64,000 nt of DNA from Bradyrhizobium embrapense (GCF_001189235.2 NZ_LFIP02000001.1:248001-312000); one strand, 5' to 3'; positions 1-8,212 are shown, numbered from the stretch's first letter. Notes: generated from the letters alone by a model not told the origin. Numbers and translations: made by a program.

Positions 1-76
1 CAGCGCTGTGGGACGAGGATATTCCGTCTACGCGGCGCTGTTGCATTTTGTAAATTCAACCTTAAGTTTGGTCCCC

Positions 77-161
77 AACAGTTGACGGCTCACGCCCTGA
101 GAGATCCCCAGTCCGTCAACTGGGAAAGCCCCGCATCCAGCCTGCGGGGCTTTCTATTTTT
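77..161 (+). ncRNA. Possible small structured RNA ending in a terminator
   Basis: The first 589 bases hold no convincing protein gene. Here an 8-bp stem (GTTGACGG at 80-87 with CCGTCAAC at 113-120) is followed directly by a strong intrinsic terminator. That layout is common for trans-acting small RNAs or for the end of an upstream transcript. I do not recognise the family and the 5' end is a guess. The alternative is simply the 3' UTR of a gene left of the window. Confidence 0.3.
124..161 (+). terminator. Rho-independent terminator 1
   Basis: The stem GAAAGCCCCGC (124-134) pairs with GCGGGGCTTTC (144-154) across a 9-nt loop, followed by TATTTTT. It is the first of three terminators in series in front of the glyoxalase gene. 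Confidence 0.75.
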
Positions 162-246
162 GGGATGCTGGAACCTGCCGGCGCGAGCATCGTTGAGTAT
201 TCGGTTGCCGGCACGATCTCCCCAAGGCCGGCCGGCATCAGACCTC

Positions 247-275
247 GCGAGCCCCGCTCGCGGGGTTTTACTTTT
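247..275 (+). terminator. Rho-independent terminator 2
   Basis: CCCCG (252-256) pairs with CGGGG (261-265) across a 4-nt loop, followed by TTTTACTTTT. The stem is short but the U-tract is good. It lies about 120 nt after terminator 1. Confidence 0.6.
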
Positions 276-359
276 AGATGAGGTCCAACTCGCGCATCCT
301 TGATTGGCCGTGATGGGCATTCGATGAGATAGATGGCCGTGCCTCCAAGGCTCGACCAC

Positions 360-397
360 GAAAGCCCCGTTCCAGAATTTTCCTGGGCGGGGCTTTC
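360..397 (+). terminator. Rho-independent terminator 3
   Basis: The stem GAAAGCCCCG (360-369) pairs with CGGGGCTTTC (388-397), the same arm sequence as terminator 1. The U-rich run is part of the stem, and only TCG follows. It is the third terminator at a spacing of about 115 nt. From 398 to 589 I see nothing beyond the leader of the glyoxalase gene. Confidence 0.55.
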
Positions 398-589
398 TCG
401 TATCGCGTGCGGCATGCGCACGTCGCCGGTCGCTCAATACAAAGGCTCGCGAAAGCTTGAGAGCCCAACCGCTGCGAACGGTCGGCAAAAGTCGTGCAAG
501 CCCCTGCCCGGCGTCGCGTTTTGCTGCTATTTCTTGACCCGTCTCGCCCGAGCCAAACAAAATCTCGCAATTCCCAGGAGGACAAGAAA

Positions 590-1042
590 ATGCGCTATCT
601 GCACACCATGCTGCGCGTCCGCAATCTCGATGTCGCGATGAAATTCTATCAGGACGCGCTGGGGCTGAAGGAAGTGCGCCGCATCGACAATGACAAGGGC
701 CGCTTCACGCTCGTGTTCCTCTGCGCGGAGGAGGACCTCCATCTGCTCAAGTCGCTGCCGCCAAGTCGCGGCGCGCCGCTGGTCGAATTGACCTACAATT
801 GGGACGAGGAGAAATACGGCGAGGACCGCTATTTCGGCCATCTCGCCTACGAGGTCGACGATATCTACGCGACCTGCGAGAAGCTGATGAAGATGGGCGT
901 CACCATCAATCGTCCACCGCGCGACGGCAACATGGCGTTCGTGCGTTCGCCGGACCTGCACTCGATCGAGATCCTGCAGAAGGGCGATCCGAAGGCACCG
1001 GCCGAACCATGGGCCTCGATGCCGAACACCGGGCACTGGTAA
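590..1042 (+). CDS. gloA: Lactoylglutathione lyase (glyoxalase I)
   Basis: A 150-residue cytosolic enzyme of the VOC fold that isomerises the methylglyoxal-glutathione hemithioacetal to S-lactoylglutathione, the first step of methylglyoxal detoxification. The start MRYLHTMLRV matches the family exactly, and the four expected metal ligands are visible: His5, Glu66 (in VELTYNW), His84 (in GHLAY) and Glu127 (in IEIL). The ATG at 590 is chosen because AGGAGGA lies 8 nt upstream and the family begins there; the reading frame extends further upstream but without homology. Length is slightly above the usual 130-140 residues because of a short C-terminal tail. It appears to be a single-gene unit. Confidence 0.93.
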   Translation: MRYLHTMLRVRNLDVAMKFYQDALGLKEVRRIDNDKGRFTLVFLCAEEDLHLLKSLPPSRGAPLVELTYNWDEEKYGEDRYFGHLAYEVDDIYATCEKLMKMGVTINRPPRDGNMAFVRSPDLHSIEILQKGDPKAPAEPWASMPNTGHW

Positions 1043-1168
1043 ACGCCGCGCCCGCGCGCACGTTCCTAATCCGTGTCTTTCCATCGGCGATGTGCGGAGC
1101 GATCGCGAGGAACATGGCACTTTGGTTGACGTTGCCTCCTCACAAGAGGAATGCGAGGAGGCAATGAG

Positions 1169-1249
1169 ATGGGAAAAGGACTTTTGCTTTGGCTGTTGGG
1201 TGTGCCGATCCCGGTGATCATCGTGCTGTGGTTGCTGTTCGGCCACTGA
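1169..1249 (+). CDS. 26-residue hydrophobic membrane peptide
   Basis: A very short gene encoding a basic start (MGKG) followed by one hydrophobic stretch with a Pro-Ile-Pro kink, ending FGH. It is predicted to be a single membrane span with almost no soluble part. AGGAGG (1156-1161) sits 7 nt before the ATG and a strong terminator follows 22 nt after the stop, so it looks like a complete monocistronic gene. Similar tiny peptides recur in Bradyrhizobium annotations, as far as I recall. The function is unknown. Confidence 0.6.
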   Translation: MGKGLLLWLLGVPIPVIIVLWLLFGH

Positions 1250-1271
1250 CTGCGCTTTGACTGATCTCGAC

Positions 1272-1307
1272 GAGGCTCTGCCGTACGCGGCGGAGCCTCT
1301 TTTTTTG
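1272..1307 (+). terminator. Rho-independent terminator
   Basis: GAGGCTCTGCCG pairs with CGGCGGAGCCTC with one mismatch across a 4-nt loop, followed by seven T. It ends the transcript of the small membrane peptide gene. Confidence 0.8.
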
Positions 1308-1392
1308 CGCTCGGTACAATTCAACCCGCGATTTTCGGTGACGGTTCGGCTAACAACGCGCGCAAAGCGCAACAGCGGGAAGAAGACGCGTG

Positions 1393-2034
1393 ATGGACAG
1401 CAAGCCGCAACTGACGATCTGGGGCCGGCCCAATTCGGTCAATGTGCAAAAGGTGCTCTGGTGTCTCGCCGAGCTCGAGCTGCCCTATCAGCGCATCGAT
1501 GCCGGCATGCAGTTCGGCAAGAACGATCAGCCTGATTATCTCGCGATGAATCCCAACGGCCGCGTCCCGACGCTGGTCGACGGCGACTACGTGCTGTGGG
1601 AATCCAATTCGGTGATGCGCTATCTCTGCCTGGCCTACGGTCAGGGCTCGCCGATCTATCCGCAGACGCCGAAGACGCGCGCCGCCGTCGACCGCTGGCT
1701 CGACTGGACGCTGTCGACGCTGCAACCGGTCGAGCGCCCGCTGTTCTGGGGACTGGTGCGCACGGCGCCGGACAAGCGCGACATGATCCAGAGCCAGAAG
1801 GACGCCGATGCCGCCGGCCTTGTGTGGCGCGTCGTCGAGGCGCAGCTTGCAGGCCGCCGCTATGTCGAGGGCGATCAGTTCACGATCGCCGACATCGCGC
1901 TCGGCGCCTTTGCGCGGCGCTGGTTCGGTGTCGAGGGCGTGACGAGGCCGAAGCTGCCGCATCTCGAACGCTGGTTCGGAGAGATCGCGCAGCGGCCGGC
2001 CTTCGTTCGCATCGTCGCGCCGCCGATGTCGTGA
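1393..2034 (+). CDS. Glutathione S-transferase family protein
   Basis: A soluble protein of 213 residues with the two-domain GST fold. The N-terminal thioredoxin-like domain (about 1-80) contains a WGRPNSVNVQKVLW start and the glutathione-binding NPNGRVPTLVDGD...ESNSVMRYL segment (cis-Pro of VPTL and the Glu-Ser pair). The helical C-terminal domain carries the conserved DQFTIADIALG N-capping motif. The substrate cannot be read from sequence; Ser in the GRPNS segment is a candidate catalytic residue. A GTG directly in front (1390) is an alternative start. It stands alone between a terminator and a convergent gene, near glyoxalase I, which also uses glutathione. Confidence 0.85.
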   Translation: MDSKPQLTIWGRPNSVNVQKVLWCLAELELPYQRIDAGMQFGKNDQPDYLAMNPNGRVPTLVDGDYVLWESNSVMRYLCLAYGQGSPIYPQTPKTRAAVDRWLDWTLSTLQPVERPLFWGLVRTAPDKRDMIQSQKDADAAGLVWRVVEAQLAGRRYVEGDQFTIADIALGAFARRWFGVEGVTRPKLPHLERWFGEIAQRPAFVRIVAPPMS

Positions 2035-2046
2035 GCGGCAAGCCGC

Positions 2047-2292
2047 TCAGCGTCCGCTGGACACCCCCGCACCGACACTAACGGCCCCACCGAGCTTCAC
2101 GCAGGTGTCCGAGCCCTCGACCTTGACGAAGCCCGGTCCGAACGACGCGCAGGGATTGCTCCGCGTCGCGGATTTCGACGGCAGCGTCCGGCCGGCATCG
2201 GGCGGTGTCTGGAAGTTGCGGCGGTCGCCGGCTTGCGCGAACGCAGCGGCGGGAAGCAGCACGGCGAGGATGGCGAAGCAGCTCTTGCGCAT
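2047..2292 (-). CDS. Small exported protein with a porin-like motif
   Basis: An 81-residue protein with a clear signal peptide (MRKSCFAILAVLLPAAAFAQA). The mature part contains CASFGPGFVKVEGSDTCVK and LGGAVSVGAG. This resembles the N-terminal signature of the alphaproteobacterial porin family (CxxYGxGFxxIPGxDTCxKxGG), but the protein stops where the beta-barrel should begin. The two cysteines flank the motif as in porins. It could be a free-standing miniprotein or the remnant of a porin gene. It lies 31 bp downstream of the PilZ gene on the same strand and may be cotranscribed. Function unknown. Confidence 0.6.
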   Translation of the reverse strand: MRKSCFAILAVLLPAAAFAQAGDRRNFQTPPDAGRTLPSKSATRSNPCASFGPGFVKVEGSDTCVKLGGAVSVGAGVSSGR

Positions 2293-2323
2293 CCCGCCTT
2301 TTATCGCGCGTCGGACGATCAGG

Positions 2324-2581
2324 CTAGCGCACGAATCTGACGCCGAACGTCCTGCCCTCGCGCCAGACCACTTCGCAGGCGCGCCCGGTGCGGGCATCGC
2401 GCGAAAACGCCAGCCGCAGCTTGGCCGGCAGCGTGTTGTTGTCCTCAACGGTGATCTTCGCGCCCGACGAGGAAATATCCTCGACCACGCAAGGCCGCGC
2501 GGCGAATCCGCCGTCGAGCGTGATCCAGCCGGATTGACGCAGCGATTTGCGCGTTTCGCGCTTCTTGGACCCTAAAGCCAT
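2324..2581 (-). CDS. PilZ domain protein
   Basis: A single-domain cytosolic protein of 85 residues. The PilZ c-di-GMP-binding signature is present: a basic stretch at residues 7-16 (KRETRKSLRQ) that supplies the RxxxR motif, then VEDISSSGAKI around residues 33-43 as the D/NxSxxG motif. It most likely acts as a c-di-GMP receptor, with the output partner unknown. The ATG at 2581 is chosen because the domain begins directly after it; the frame is open further upstream and even across the tRNA gene, but that part is not homologous. The small porin-like gene follows. Confidence 0.8.
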   Translation of the reverse strand: MALGSKKRETRKSLRQSGWITLDGGFAARPCVVEDISSSGAKITVEDNNTLPAKLRLAFSRDARTGRACEVVWREGRTFGVRFVR

Positions 2582-2751
2582 CACATCATCCCCGGCCCAG
2601 CCGTATCGCCGCGGGCTTACCAAAGGGTTGAGAAAGATCGACGGATTGCAGTGATCGTACCGTTGTTCACAGCGAGCCGAACCGCATGGCAAGGCCTTCG
2701 CCGGCGCGATAATTCGTTGAGTCTGCTGGATTTCCCGTTTGGCGCTTGTGG

Positions 2752-2823
2752 CGCTCCCTAGCGGAATCGAACCGCTCTCTCCACCGTGAAAGGGTGGCGT
2801 CCTAACCGATAGACGAAGGGAGC
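2752..2823 (-). tRNA. tRNA-Glu (anticodon TTC)
   Basis: A full cloverleaf is visible on the minus strand. The acceptor stem is GCTCCCT/AGGGAGC with discriminator G. The D arm contains GGTTAGGA, the anticodon stem is CCACC/GGTGG with loop CTTTCAC (anticodon TTC at 2788-2790), and the T arm is AGCGG-TTCGATT-CCGCT. CCA is not encoded. The sequence pattern is typical of bacterial tRNA-Glu. Confidence 0.95.
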
Positions 2824-2992
2824 AAAACTCCCGGCAAATCAATACGTTAGACGTGAGATAGGCCGGACTGGCCGTGACCTGCACCCGGCCGCGACGGGCG
2901 AACGTATAGTGGCGATTGGGCGGACGGGCAAGCGTTCAGAACGCTTTTCCGGGATTGCCGCCCGGATCACCCGCAGACCATCGCCCCTGAGG

Positions 2993-3142
2993 TCACTTGC
3001 AGGACAATCCGGCCTCGATCGAGGTCCAGAAGCCGCAATGCGACGGCACATGGGCATGAGCCCGCGAACCGCCGGCATGAATCAGGATCGCGGCCGCAAG
3101 CGCGACGACGATGGCGGGAACAATGAATCGACGGAACGACAT
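2993..3142 (-). CDS. Small exported or membrane-anchored protein (49 aa)
   Basis: A short gene encoding MSFRRFIVPAIVVALAAAIL followed by a His- and Cys-containing tail (HAGGSRAHAHVPSHCGFW...GLSCK). The basic start plus a hydrophobic stretch gives either a signal peptide or one membrane anchor. Two cysteines and four histidines in the 29-residue tail suggest metal binding or a disulfide, but this is inference. I do not recognise the family. Confidence rests on the clean signal-like N-terminus and absence of a better reading in this interval. Confidence 0.5.
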   Translation of the reverse strand: MSFRRFIVPAIVVALAAAILIHAGGSRAHAHVPSHCGFWTSIEAGLSCK

Positions 3143-3250
3143 GGGCCTGCGCATCGAACGATATCGTGGCCTAACTATGGCCTGCGGGCCGGATGGATGC
3201 CGGCAACGGCACGCGCGGTACGCAGCCGCTCACCCGCTGTGCCCGGCCGG

Positions 3251-3589
3251 CTAGTGATTGCTGGCGACGTCCTGACGATTGCTCGGCTGCGCTGCCGCCA
3301 CCGCCGGCGTCTGCTTGATGCAGGTGCTACAGATCACGAGCTTGCGCGCCAACCGGTCGTCGGCATCCCCTTCCGACAATTGCGTCTCTGCGGCCGGTGA
3401 CGCATTCCGGGTATGGCGTCGCGTTGGCGGGCGGTTGGGATCCTGCCCGGCGCCGTCCCAGGCGAGCGGACCGGCTCCCGGCGGCGGGGTCGTCATGCTG
3501 TATTGCTGCGAATATTGCGCGCAGGCGCCGAGCGCGATCGGAAGAAACAGCACAGCGGCCTTGCCGGCCCAGTTCCTGAATGCAGACAT
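3251..3589 (-). CDS. Putative lipoprotein
   Basis: A 112-residue protein with a basic N-terminus, a hydrophobic core and a lipobox LGAC near residues 20-23, so it should be lipidated and exported. The mature part is Pro/Gln/Arg-rich and probably disordered, with one CSTC pair near residue 87. An in-frame GTG lies 12 bases upstream (3601), but the ATG at 3589 gives the better signal peptide. No family recognised. It is divergent from the M20 amidohydrolase gene, with a shared 158-bp intergenic region. Confidence 0.6.
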   Translation of the reverse strand: MSAFRNWAGKAAVLFLPIALGACAQYSQQYSMTTPPPGAGPLAWDGAGQDPNRPPTRRHTRNASPAAETQLSEGDADDRLARKLVICSTCIKQTPAVAAAQPSNRQDVASNH

Positions 3590-3747
3590 GATCACACTCA
3601 CACGCTATTCGTACCGCGACATCAGTCCTGCGAACTAAGAGCAGAACCGCTAAGAAATCGTTCACCCTGATTGTTCCGTCGCATCCAACCGCGACCGCAT
3701 CAAGACGGGATTGAGGCACCAAGACGCTAATCCGGAGTAGTCCAACC

Positions 3748-4980
3748 ATGCCAGGCATCAACGGTCGCTTCGACGGCAAGCGCGTGCTCGCCGATCTCAA
3801 TGCGCTGCGTGCGATCGGCGCCTACAAGACCGGCGTACACAAGCCGACATTTTCGGAGCCGCATCTGCGCTCGCTCGACTGGCTTGCGACGCACCTGCCC
3901 GATGCCGGTCTCACCGCGACGATCGACGGCATCGGCAACGTGTTCGGCACCAGCGCGAAAGCGGGACCGAAGCTGCTCGCTGGTTCGCATCTCGAAAGCC
4001 AGAACCATGCAGGCTGGCTCGACGGGCCGCTCGGCGTGATCTATGCGCTGGAGGCCGCGCGCGTCATCAACGGCGATCCCGGCATCGACGGCGCGGTCGA
4101 GGTCGCCGCTTGGTGCGACGAGGAGGGCCATTTCGGCAGCTTCCTCGGCAGCCGGTCGTTTGCCGGTGCGGTGACCGAGGCCGACATCGAGGCGGCGCGC
4201 GATCGCTCCAGCGATCGCACCATGCGAGGCGCGTTGCACGATGCGGGCTTCGCCGGCCGCCCGCGCGTCACCGCTGAACAAGGTCGCCATATCGGCTATC
4301 TCGAAGCGCATATCGAGCAAGGCGACACGCTGGAAAGCAGCGGACTCAAGATCGGCGTCGTCACCTCGATCGTCGGCATCTGGCAATATCGCATCACCTT
4401 CGCCGGCGAGCAGAACCACGCCGGCACCACGCGAATGGCGGTGCGCCGCGATGCCGGCCTGGCGCTGGCGCGGTTCTGCGTCGCGATCGACGACAGCTTC
4501 CCTGCCCTGTGCGGACCGCGCACGGTCTGGACCACCGGCCGCATCACGCTGGACCCCGGCGCGCCGAGTATTATCCCAGGCCGCGCCGAGATGCTGTTCC
4601 AGATCCGCGACGACAATCCTGCGGTGGTCGCGCGGCTCGAGGCGCACCTGCATCAGCTGGCGAAAGACGCCAACGCGCAGGGCCGCTGCGGCGTGAAGGT
4701 CGAGCGCATCCGCACCGGCGTGCCCGCGATGATGACGCCCGCCTTTCAGGATGCAATCGAGGCTGCGAGCGCGGCCTGCGCCGGCGGCAAATCAATCCGG
4801 ATGCCGAGCGGCGCCGGCCACGACGCCCAGGTCCTCGCCACCATCATGCCGGCCGCGATGCTGTTCGTGCCGTCGATCGGCGGCATCAGCCATCACTGGA
4901 GCGAGAACACTGACGACGCCGATATCGTCACGGGCGCCGAGGTATTCGTCGAAACCTGCCGGCGCCTGCTGGCAGGTTAG
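3748..4980 (+). CDS. M20-family Zn amidohydrolase (allantoate or N-carbamoyl amino acid hydrolase type)
   Basis: A 410-residue cytosolic metalloenzyme of the hydantoinase/carbamoylase (HyuC/AllC) family, which removes carbamoyl or ureido groups from N-carbamoyl amino acids, allantoate or beta-ureidopropionate. Visible metal and substrate motifs are GSHLESQNHAGWLDGPLGV (His and Asp ligands), CDEEGHFG (Glu-Glu), HIEQGDTLE (His), the lid-domain NHAGTTRM, and PSGAGHDAQ near the C-terminus. Length is normal for the family. GGAG lies about 10 nt before the ATG. The exact substrate cannot be told from sequence, and no purine or pyrimidine degradation genes are adjacent. Confidence 0.85.
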   Translation: MPGINGRFDGKRVLADLNALRAIGAYKTGVHKPTFSEPHLRSLDWLATHLPDAGLTATIDGIGNVFGTSAKAGPKLLAGSHLESQNHAGWLDGPLGVIYALEAARVINGDPGIDGAVEVAAWCDEEGHFGSFLGSRSFAGAVTEADIEAARDRSSDRTMRGALHDAGFAGRPRVTAEQGRHIGYLEAHIEQGDTLESSGLKIGVVTSIVGIWQYRITFAGEQNHAGTTRMAVRRDAGLALARFCVAIDDSFPALCGPRTVWTTGRITLDPGAPSIIPGRAEMLFQIRDDNPAVVARLEAHLHQLAKDANAQGRCGVKVERIRTGVPAMMTPAFQDAIEAASAACAGGKSIRMPSGAGHDAQVLATIMPAAMLFVPSIGGISHHWSENTDDADIVTGAEVFVETCRRLLAG

Positions 4981-5007
4981 AGCGCCTTCGCGCGAGGTGG
5001 AAAAGCT

Positions 5008-5952
5008 CTAGCCACCTTGCGAACGCCGCCCCGCGGCATTGTCGGCATCAGGTTGGGCCGCCCCTAGGCCGGATCTCATCGGCGCCAACGCGTGCGGGCC
5101 CTGCGCGATCCCTCTCCGCGCGGTGAAGAAGACATACAACAAGCAGATGTCGATCAGGATCGTGCCGGCCATGACGCTGTAGGCCCACGGGCTTCCCACC
5201 AAATTCACTTCGACCAACACGCGCGACAGACCGAATCCCACGACCCACGCATCGAAGCTCATGCAGATCCGGCGAAACGTCTCGGCATCCAGCCGCCGGA
5301 TCATCCAGGCCCCGAACGGAATGCCGACGACCACGCAGGGAACGAGCACGAACAAGATGCTCCGGCTCTCCTCGATGAACAGACCGAGCTTGTAGTACGC
5401 GATCGCGGTCAGGCCGGACTCCGTCACCCGCACCAGTGCGAGACCGGCCCGAAACTCGTCTTTCACCAGGCCCTGATTGTTGAAGAGGATCGCCAGCGGC
5501 GGTCCCGAGATGGTCGTGACCGAGTACAGCACTCCGAGCGCCGTTCCGAACGGCAGGCCGACGAGCCACTTCGACTGGATCGGCTTCCGCCAGCCGGCTG
5601 CCTGCACCAGGATCAGCGGCAGAATGATCGAGTAGGTGGCGAATTTGATCCAGCCGGGTTGCAGTGACGTCAGCGCAAAAGCTCCGACGGCGATGCCGGG
5701 CAGCATGCCGATGAGAATGGGCAGCACGCGTCGCCACACCGCCGGAACGCCGCTCAGATTGATGCACAGAACATACAGATTGACGAAGACTTCGACGATG
5801 ACGACCGCAGGATTGAGGACACGGTTGGTGTAGAAGACAAGCGCGACCGGCACGGTAAGCGAGGAAAACCCGTAACCCAGCGCACCGTTTACAAACGCCG
5901 CAAACAGGGCGATCACGGCAAGAACGATCACAGCGGAATCAATCGAAGACAT
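5008..5952 (-). CDS. TSUP (TauE/SafE) family membrane permease
   Basis: A polytopic inner-membrane protein of 314 residues with about eight hydrophobic segments and the family's GALGYGFSSLTVPVAL motif in the first helix pair and a related GTALGVLYSVTTISGPPLAI motif in the second half, reflecting the internal duplication. TSUP proteins move small sulfur- or carbon-containing anions such as sulfite or sulfoacetate; the substrate is not predictable here. The C-terminal 30 residues are polar and low-complexity. It is convergent with the amidohydrolase gene, with only 27 bp between the stops. Confidence 0.85.
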   Translation of the reverse strand: MSSIDSAVIVLAVIALFAAFVNGALGYGFSSLTVPVALVFYTNRVLNPAVVIVEVFVNLYVLCINLSGVPAVWRRVLPILIGMLPGIAVGAFALTSLQPGWIKFATYSIILPLILVQAAGWRKPIQSKWLVGLPFGTALGVLYSVTTISGPPLAILFNNQGLVKDEFRAGLALVRVTESGLTAIAYYKLGLFIEESRSILFVLVPCVVVGIPFGAWMIRRLDAETFRRICMSFDAWVVGFGLSRVLVEVNLVGSPWAYSVMAGTILIDICLLYVFFTARRGIAQGPHALAPMRSGLGAAQPDADNAAGRRSQGG

Positions 5953-6468
5953 CTTTAGCTTTTACCGGATCAGTCGCCTTGCCCGCGACATTATAGCCCA
6001 CGGAAAGCCACGCGGTGCCGAAACTTGCCGCCACCACGTCGCGCTGCGGCCACGCGCCGTGAAGTTCGCCCCATCTGCGGGTCGGTGATCTCATCGTGCC
6101 GAGAGCCACCTCGCTGTGCCCCCGATCTCACCCCGACACGACGTCGGCGCGCCGCTCGCGGCATTCAAGCAAGCTGGCTGGCTGGACCGACGGATCGTCA
6201 CCCGATCACAGTTCGGTGCTGAGGTTCTGCGCCTGGTACGCCGCACGGGGCGTTTCGCTGCCAGGAACTGCCCGGCAGCCGGCCGTCGGCCCTTGCTTTG
6301 AGCCGATCGAGGCTCACGCCGCGCTTTCGCCGGCAACCGTGGCATATTGGACACGAGAACGGCATCAGCCGAGCCGATTTCCCGGTTGTCTGATTTGCAA
6401 TCCGCTGAACTTGCTGCCATTTCTTCAATACGCATCGCTTTGGTGCCATAAAAGGGGCCTTCCGGCTC
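5953..6468 (+). other. Intergenic region without a recognisable gene
   Basis: About 515 bp between two genes transcribed outward. Open frames exist on both strands (for example one entering the next gene from 6096) but none has a ribosome-binding site, signal peptide or protein-like composition. It must contain the promoters of the TSUP permease and the PrsW-like protease, but I cannot pick them out. Confidence 0.4.
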
Positions 6469-7506
6469 ATGTTGTTGCTTGAGTCGCTTCCGACTGTGAT
6501 CGGCGCTGCCGCCATCGCACCCGCACTGCTAGTGCTGTGGCTGGTGATTGCCGCCGACGAGCGTCCGGGGCCGCCGGTGCAGGTTTGGCTCGCCTTCGTG
6601 CTCGGCGCGGCCAGCATCTCGCTGCTTGGGCTGGCGCGAATTCCTTTCAACGCGCTGCTCGCCATTCCCGACAATCCCTGGGCGACGCAGGCGGTCCGCG
6701 CGCTGTTCGGTGTCGCGGCGCCGGAGGAGATCGTCAAGGTTCTCGTCATCGTCGTGATTTCGACGCGGCGGCGCGCCTTCGCCGATCCGATGGATACGGT
6801 GGTCTATGGCGCGGCCGCGGGCCTCGGATTTGCGGCTTACGAGAACCTCGCCTATCTCGTTCAGCACAAGGACATGTGGCGCGCGCTTGCGGCGTTGCGC
6901 AGCGTGCTCACCGTGCCGTTTCACGGCGCGCTCGGCATCATCGCCGGCGCCTACCTTGCGATTGCGCGCTCGGGTGGCGCGCTTGGCGCGTACCGGGGTC
7001 ACCGCGACTGGGCGCGCATCACCAACTGGACGCTGGTGCTGGTCGCGCCCGTCCTGCTGCACGCGGCCTTCGACTTTCCGCTGCTCTCGCTGCAGCGGAT
7101 TCCCGATCTTAGCCCGACCACGCGCCTGCTGCTCGGTTCGGCGAGCGTCTTGGTCGGCTTCTCCTCGATCGGCTTTGCGATCCGCCTGGTGCGCCGCCTC
7201 GGCCGGCATCATGCCCCGCGCACCGACGTTGCGCGCGAGCGGCTCAGCCAGTTGCGGCGGATGTGGGCGCTGCTGCTGGTCGGCGGCGGCGCCGGTTTTG
7301 CAGGAGTCGCCTTCCTGCTCACGTCGCTGCATCACTGGTACGTCAATCCCGAGCGCAATGCGTCGTTCATCCTGGTCCCGATCGGCTTCACCTCGATCCT
7401 GATCGGGCTGGCGCTGCTGATCGCGACCACCGCCGTGTATTTCCTCGGCCGCAACCGGATGCGAACCGCCGCGGAGGGCTTTCCGTCCGCGCCGGGCCAG
7501 AGCTAG
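6469..7506 (+). CDS. PrsW-family intramembrane metalloprotease
   Basis: A 345-residue polytopic membrane protein. The PrsW/RCE1-like signature is clear: APEEIVKV (Glu-Glu motif), GLGFAAYEN (second motif), HGALGIIAG and HAAFDF (conserved His and Asp), each at a membrane boundary. Family members cleave membrane proteins such as the anti-sigma factor RsiW in Bacillus; the target here is unknown and no anti-sigma gene is adjacent. About nine membrane segments are visible; the C-terminal third is an additional multi-span region. The ATG at 6469 has only a weak GGCC-rich upstream site. The HdeD-like gene follows after 65 bp, probably in one transcript. Confidence 0.85.
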   Translation: MLLLESLPTVIGAAAIAPALLVLWLVIAADERPGPPVQVWLAFVLGAASISLLGLARIPFNALLAIPDNPWATQAVRALFGVAAPEEIVKVLVIVVISTRRRAFADPMDTVVYGAAAGLGFAAYENLAYLVQHKDMWRALAALRSVLTVPFHGALGIIAGAYLAIARSGGALGAYRGHRDWARITNWTLVLVAPVLLHAAFDFPLLSLQRIPDLSPTTRLLLGSASVLVGFSSIGFAIRLVRRLGRHHAPRTDVARERLSQLRRMWALLLVGGGAGFAGVAFLLTSLHHWYVNPERNASFILVPIGFTSILIGLALLIATTAVYFLGRNRMRTAAEGFPSAPGQS

Positions 7507-7522
7507 GATACGCTGCACGCCC

Positions 7523-7560
7523 GCAGACTTTGCCGTTGCAGACTTTTCAGTTGCAGATTT
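7523..7560 (+). repeat. 15-bp imperfect tandem repeat
   Basis: Units GCAGACTTTGCCGTT (7523-7537) and GCAGACTTTTCAGTT (7538-7552) plus a partial third unit GCAGATTT (7553-7560) fill the gap between the PrsW-like and HdeD-like genes, ending just before the ribosome-binding site of the latter. Confidence 0.7.
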
Positions 7561-7571
7561 GGAGAGCCGTG

Positions 7572-8144
7572 ATGACCCTGTCCAACGATCTCGACAAACT
7601 GCGATCGGAGATGCAGGCGGCGGTCAAGCAGCACTGGAAGGCGTTCCTGTTCGAAGGCATGCTGCTCGTCATCCTCGGCATCGCGGCGATGATCGTGCCG
7701 ACATTCGCGAGCCTCGCCGTCACGGTCTTCCTCGGCTGGATGTTCCTGATCTCAGGCATCGGTGGGCTGATCGTGACCTTCTGGGCGCGCAACATACCGG
7801 GCTTCTGGTGGTCGCTGATCTCGGCCGCGCTCGCCGCATTGGCCGGCATGGTGCTGCTCGCCCACCCGATGCAGGGCGTGCTGACGCTGACTATCGTGAT
7901 CGGCGCCTATTTCGTCGCCGAGGGCGTCGCTACCATTATGTACGCGCTGGAGCACCGCCGCGAATTGTCGGGACGCTGGTCCTGGCTCTTGATCGCCGGC
8001 CTGATGGATATCCTCGTCGCCTTCTTCATCATCGCGGGCCTGCCTGAGTCGGCGGGCTGGGCGATCGGGCTTCTGGTCGGCCTCAATCTGATGTTCGGCG
8101 GCGCCACCCTCATAGGTATGGCGTTGGCCGCGCGCAACACCTGA
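7572..8144 (+). CDS. HdeD-family membrane protein
   Basis: A 190-residue inner-membrane protein with six hydrophobic segments arranged as pairs, preceded by a short amphipathic N-terminus. The pattern LVILGIAAMIVPTFASLAV followed by FLGWMFLISG is typical of HdeD/DUF308 proteins, a family linked to acid resistance in E. coli but of unknown mechanism. GGAGAG (7561-7566) precedes the ATG. It is probably cotranscribed with the upstream PrsW-like protease, which suggests an envelope-stress function for the pair; this is inference. Confidence 0.85.
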   Translation: MTLSNDLDKLRSEMQAAVKQHWKAFLFEGMLLVILGIAAMIVPTFASLAVTVFLGWMFLISGIGGLIVTFWARNIPGFWWSLISAALAALAGMVLLAHPMQGVLTLTIVIGAYFVAEGVATIMYALEHRRELSGRWSWLLIAGLMDILVAFFIIAGLPESAGWAIGLLVGLNLMFGGATLIGMALAARNT

Positions 8145-8176
8145 CGGCGAACTGGCTCCCCTCCCGGATTTGAGGG

Positions 8177-8205
8177 GTGACAGGTCGAAATCCCTGGGCT
8201 ATAGA
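8177..8205 (+). promoter_or_regulatory. Sigma-70-type promoter of the aroG leader
   Basis: GTGACA (8177-8182) and TATAGA (8200-8205) are separated by exactly 17 bp, and the leader-peptide ATG begins 7 nt after the -10 box. Transcription is therefore predicted to start at or next to the A of the ATG, making the leader mRNA leaderless. Confidence 0.65.
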
Positions 8206-8212
8206 GCCGCCC

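Noticed and set aside
6096..6482. A 128-codon frame upstream of the PrsW-like gene
   Set aside because: No ribosome-binding site, Ser/Arg/Pro-rich random composition, and it overlaps the start of a real gene in another frame.
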